From Streptomyces bathyalis (GTDB taxonomy: Bacteria; Actinomycetota; Actinomycetes; Streptomycetales; Streptomycetaceae), in NCBI RefSeq assembly GCF_015910445.1, contig NZ_CP048882.1:2976001-3040000 (forward strand): DNA of 64,000 bases. Direction: 5' to 3'. This document shows, in pieces, positions 61,498-64,000 of this stretch. The position numbers and the translations under genes were made by a program. A model generated the notes under the pieces. The model made no database searches. It saw nothing but the letters and a program-made list of their open reading frames with translations, and was not told the origin of the DNA. The first letter of the stretch is position 1. Each line of letters starts with the position of its first letter.

Positions 61498-61525
61498 CGC
61501 GCGTCCGCACGGACGCGCGTAGCAT
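61498..61525 (+). promoter_or_regulatory. perfect dyad and -10 box before the flavoenzyme gene
   Basis: CGCGCGTCCG-CA-CGGACGCGCG (61498-61519) is a perfect 10-bp inverted repeat. It directly precedes TAGCAT (61520-61525), a plausible -10. An operator at this position would block the promoter of the gene starting at 61571. Confidence 0.5.
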
Positions 61526-61570
61526 CCACCGCCGGGAGACACCCGCTGACGCCGCATCAGGAGGACACCC

Positions 61571-63124
61571 ATGCGCCGGGAACGCTCAGAACCCTCGAGA
61601 CGGACCGCTGCCCTCTACGGCCTGGCCACCGCCGCCCCCTTGGCCCTGGCGGGCCTGGGGGGACCCCCAGCCGTGGTGGGATTCGACCCCACGACACGCG
61701 CCTGGGCCACGGAACGCACCCGGCCGCCGCGCTCCGCGAGCGGCGACTTCGACGATGTGCCGCCCCTGGACGGTGAGTTGCTCACCGACGACGCCTCGCG
61801 CGACGCCGCGGCCGAGGACTTCGGGCACATCGTCCACCGCCGCCCGGCGGCGGTTCTGCGCCCCGGTTCCGTCGACGACGTCGTGGTGATGGTCCGCTTC
61901 TGCCGCAAGCACGGCATCCCGGTGGCGCCCCGCGGCCAGGGGCACGCGACGCACGGGCAGGCTCAGACCGAGGGCGGCCTGGTGATCGAGACCGCCCCGC
62001 TGAAGGACATCGGCTCCGTCCTGGGGGCACCTCCCAGGACGAAGGCCCTGGGGGACGGCACGGTGACCGTGGGCGCGGGTGCGCGCTGGAGCGCCGTCGC
62101 CAAGTCCACGCTGCCCCAAGGGCTCACGCCTCCGGTCTTCACCGACTATCTCGAACTCTCCGTCGGCGGCACGCTGTCCGTCGGAGGTCTCGGCGGTCAG
62201 GCCCACCGGCACGGCACCCAGACGGACACCGTCAGCGAACTCCAAGTCGTCACGGGCGCGGGCGAATTGGTGCGCTGCTCGGCGACGCGGAACGCCGACC
62301 TGTTCGACGCCGTGCGTGCGGGCCTGGGCCAGTGCGCGATCGTGGTGGGCGCGACGCTCCGACTCGTACGGGCTCCGAAAACCGTGCGGCACTTCCAGCT
62401 CCCCTACCGCGACCTGGCCGTCTTCCTCGAAGACCAGCGGCGGCTGACCACCGAGGGCCGCTTCGACTACGTCGAGGGGCTCGTGCTCCCCGACGAGACC
62501 GGGGCCTTCCGCGTCCATGTGCTGGAGGCCGTCGCGTACGGGCCGCCCGCGGGCCCCGAGCCGGACGACGAGGCGCTGCTGGCAGGGCTGCGCTTCGAGA
62601 GCGCGGGCATGACCGCGGACACTCTCGACTACTTCACGTTCCTCGACCGGCTCGCGCCCTCCGTCGCCGACCAGAAGGAGCAGGGCCTCTGGGACGACCC
62701 GCACCCGTGGCTCAACCTGCTGCTGCCGTCGTCTTCCGTCGAGGACCTGGCCTCCGGCATCCTCGACGCCCTGAAGCCGGAGGACGTCGGTGCGAGCGGA
62801 GTGGTGCTGCTCTACCCGCTGCGCAGGGAGGTGCTGCACACGCCGATGCTCCAGATGCCGGACGACCCGGCGCCGTACCTGCTCGCGGTGCTGCGCACCA
62901 GCCCGCCGGACGATCCCGCCACCGTCGACCGGCTGCTCGCGGCCAACCGTGCCGCGTACGAGAAGGTCCGCGACGCGGGAGGCAAGCAGTACCCGGTGGG
63001 CTCCATCCCCTTCCAACGCTCCGACTGGCGGGACCACTTCGGCCGCGCCTGGCCGGCGCTGGAGGCGGCCCGCCGCCGCTACGACCCCGCGGGCATCCTC
63101 GTCCCGGGCCAGGGCATCTTCTGA
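61571..63124 (+). CDS. FAD-binding oxidoreductase, cytokinin-dehydrogenase-like
   Basis: A 517-residue flavoenzyme of the vanillyl-alcohol-oxidase/PCMH superfamily. An N-terminal twin-Arg hydrophobic leader (SRRTAALYGLATAAPLALAG) suggests Tat export. The FAD domain has IPVAPRGQGHATHGQ, where the His is the likely covalent FAD site. SVGGTLSVGGLGGQAHRHGTQTDTVSELQVVTG resembles plant-type cytokinin dehydrogenases. The C-terminal part ends with RYDPAGILVPGQGIF. A 14-residue loop (VLGAPPRTKALGDG) is encoded by a palindromic DNA insert. SD AGGAGG lies 6 nt upstream. True substrate is unknown. Confidence 0.82.
   Translation: MRRERSEPSRRTAALYGLATAAPLALAGLGGPPAVVGFDPTTRAWATERTRPPRSASGDFDDVPPLDGELLTDDASRDAAAEDFGHIVHRRPAAVLRPGSVDDVVVMVRFCRKHGIPVAPRGQGHATHGQAQTEGGLVIETAPLKDIGSVLGAPPRTKALGDGTVTVGAGARWSAVAKSTLPQGLTPPVFTDYLELSVGGTLSVGGLGGQAHRHGTQTDTVSELQVVTGAGELVRCSATRNADLFDAVRAGLGQCAIVVGATLRLVRAPKTVRHFQLPYRDLAVFLEDQRRLTTEGRFDYVEGLVLPDETGAFRVHVLEAVAYGPPAGPEPDDEALLAGLRFESAGMTADTLDYFTFLDRLAPSVADQKEQGLWDDPHPWLNLLLPSSSVEDLASGILDALKPEDVGASGVVLLYPLRREVLHTPMLQMPDDPAPYLLAVLRTSPPDDPATVDRLLAANRAAYEKVRDAGGKQYPVGSIPFQRSDWRDHFGRAWPALEAARRRYDPAGILVPGQGIF
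62021..62054. repeat. palindromic repeat inserted in the flavoenzyme gene
   Basis: CCTGGGGGCACCTCCCAGG followed by the core CCCAGGACGAAGGCCCTGGGG (62034-62054). It keeps the frame and adds a short loop between IETAPLKDIG and TVTVGAGARWS, where related enzymes have only a few residues. Confidence 0.6.
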
Positions 63125-63135
63125 CCGGGAGGACC

Positions 63136-63861
63136 ATGAGTTCACAGGAGGCGTCGGCCGACCCGCAGGACCTGCTGGCCAGAGCGGCACGGCTCGCGGC
63201 TGGGGGCACTCCCCCTCGCTCCTCCCCCTGGCTTCGCCGGGAGGTGCCCCCAGGGGGGACCCCCACCCAGGCCGAAGGCCCTGGGGGAGGCCGGCGCATC
63301 CTGGGGATCGCGGGGCCGCCGGGCGCCGGCAAGTCCACCCTGGCGGCCTTCCTGGTCGACTCGCTCGGTCCGGCCCGGGCCGTGCACGTCCCGATGGACG
63401 GTTTCCATCTCGCCGACGCCGAACTGCGCCGCCTCGGATGCCTCGACCGCAAGGGCGCGCCGCACACCTTCGACCCTTACGGCTACGCGGCGCTGCTGCG
63501 GCGGCTCCGCCATCCCCGCGAGGGCGAGACCGTGTACGCGCCGGGATTCGATCGGGAGTTGGAGCAGCCCGTCGCCGGGTCCCTGCCGGTGCCGCCGGAG
63601 GTCCCGCTCGTCGTCACGGAAGGCAACTACCTGCTGCTGGACGAGCCCGCGTGGCGGCCGGTCCGCCCGCTGCTGGACGAGTGCTGGTGGGTGAGCCTCG
63701 ACGACGGCATACGGCTGGCCCGGCTCATCGACCGGCATGTGCGGTACGGGAAGTCGCCCTCCGAGGCGGAGAGTTGGGTGCACCGCTCCGACGAGGCCAA
63801 TGCCCGCGTCGTCGCCGCGGGCCGGGAGGCCGCCGACCTCGTCGTGGAATTCCCGTCCTGA
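63136..63861 (+). CDS. P-loop nucleoside/nucleotide kinase family protein
   Basis: A 241-residue kinase of the PRK/uridine-kinase-like group. Walker A is GIAGPPGAGKST. Other marks are HVPMDGFHLADAELRRLG, HTFDPYGYAALLRRL, VTEGNYLLLDEPAW, and RHVRYGKSPSEAESWVHRSDEANARVV near the end. Homologues phosphorylate nucleosides, fructose or pantothenate-like compounds; the substrate here is open. Residues about 23-51 (GGTPPRSSPW... to GPGG) are encoded by a palindromic repeat insert. It follows the flavoenzyme by 11 bp with GGGAGGA as SD, so the two are one operon. Confidence 0.86.
   Translation: MSSQEASADPQDLLARAARLAAGGTPPRSSPWLRREVPPGGTPTQAEGPGGGRRILGIAGPPGAGKSTLAAFLVDSLGPARAVHVPMDGFHLADAELRRLGCLDRKGAPHTFDPYGYAALLRRLRHPREGETVYAPGFDRELEQPVAGSLPVPPEVPLVVTEGNYLLLDEPAWRPVRPLLDECWWVSLDDGIRLARLIDRHVRYGKSPSEAESWVHRSDEANARVVAAGREAADLVVEFPS
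63200..63290. repeat. composite palindromic repeat inserted in the kinase gene
   Basis: CTGGGGGCA (63200-63208) pairs with TGCCCCCAG (63245-63253). CAGGGGGGACCCCCAC follows, then the core CCCAGGCCGAAGGCCCTGGG-G (63266-63286). About 87 bp, in frame, is placed between the N-terminal helix and the Walker A strand of the kinase. Confidence 0.7.
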
Positions 63862-64000
63862 ACGCCGCAGCCGGCGCCTTCCTCGAGCGCCCGGGGCGGA
63901 TGGCCAGGTCACCGGCGCAAAGGTCCCGCCGCCCAGGACCTTCAACACGCAACCATCGTTCTGATAGTTTCAAATCGGCTGCACCGAAGGGCTGTTGACG
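63862..64000. other. window-end intergenic sequence
   Basis: No gene is visible in the last 139 bp. It becomes AT-richer near 63950-63975 (ACCATCGTTCTGATAGTTTC), which suggests a promoter for a gene beyond the window. GATAGT could be a -10. Confidence 0.35.

Overview
This window is high-GC actinobacterial chromosome, almost certainly Streptomyces or a close relative. The evidence is GC-rich third codon positions, GTG starts, many ATGA/GTGA overlaps, a futalosine menaquinone gene set, DUF397/DUF5753 regulator pairs, DUF3558 lipoproteins, a DUF2637 protein, and a class I LysRS. I found no rRNA, tRNA, CRISPR array or intact insertion sequence. Two decayed transposon scars are present.

Layout. 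(1) 1-3380: a sugar-acid module with a C4-dicarboxylate symporter (cut by the window edge), a D-tartrate dehydratase-like enzyme and a divergent GntR/FCD regulator. An IS5-type transposase scar follows. (2) 3633-6247: a second dicarboxylate/amino-acid:cation symporter, a DUF4229 membrane protein and a GNAT acetyltransferase. (3) 6367-22681: a 16-kb exopolysaccharide locus. It holds a secreted DUF3344 protein, two GT4 glycosyltransferases, a polyprenyl-phosphate sugar transferase, an O-antigen ligase/polymerase-like protein, a MurJ/Wzx-type flippase, a polysaccharide deacetylase, a Wzz-like chain-length protein, a FemAB/GNAT-like acyltransferase, a GH26-like lipoprotein, an ATP-grasp enzyme and a flavoprotein. 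Most core genes overlap by a few bases, which suggests one coupled transcript. (4) 22768-30642: UdgX and the late futalosine menaquinone genes (mqnE, Lrp-type regulator, ubiX, mqnP, ubiD), with a lipoprotein and a rhomboid protease among them. (5) 30863-38929: a PLDc_N membrane protein, the System II cytochrome c maturation genes (ccsB, resB, ccdA, a TlpA-like thioredoxin), a histidine phosphatase, hemL and a conserved hypothetical protein. (6) 39140-47202: an SRPBCC protein, a TetR regulator, an LldR-like GntR with lactate permease, an HTH protein, an FAD monooxygenase, YnfA and an SDR. (7) 47382-56687: RtcB, two DUF3558 lipoproteins, a DUF2637 protein, lysS, a TnpB relic, argS and a small membrane protein. 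(8) 56959-64000: a membrane NACHT NTPase with WD40-like ends, DUF397 and HTH/DUF5753 genes (the latter frameshifted), a cytokinin-dehydrogenase-like flavoenzyme and a P-loop kinase.

Most notable points. A 20-bp operator is shared exactly between the TetR gene and the promoter of an FAD monooxygenase 3.9 kb away. The NACHT-DUF397-DUF5753 block may be a signalling or defence module. A TnpB relic still carries a right-end hairpin. A family of GC-rich palindromic repeats is inserted in frame inside several genes. Several genes show start sites with a -10 box 6-7 nt upstream, the pattern of leaderless transcripts.
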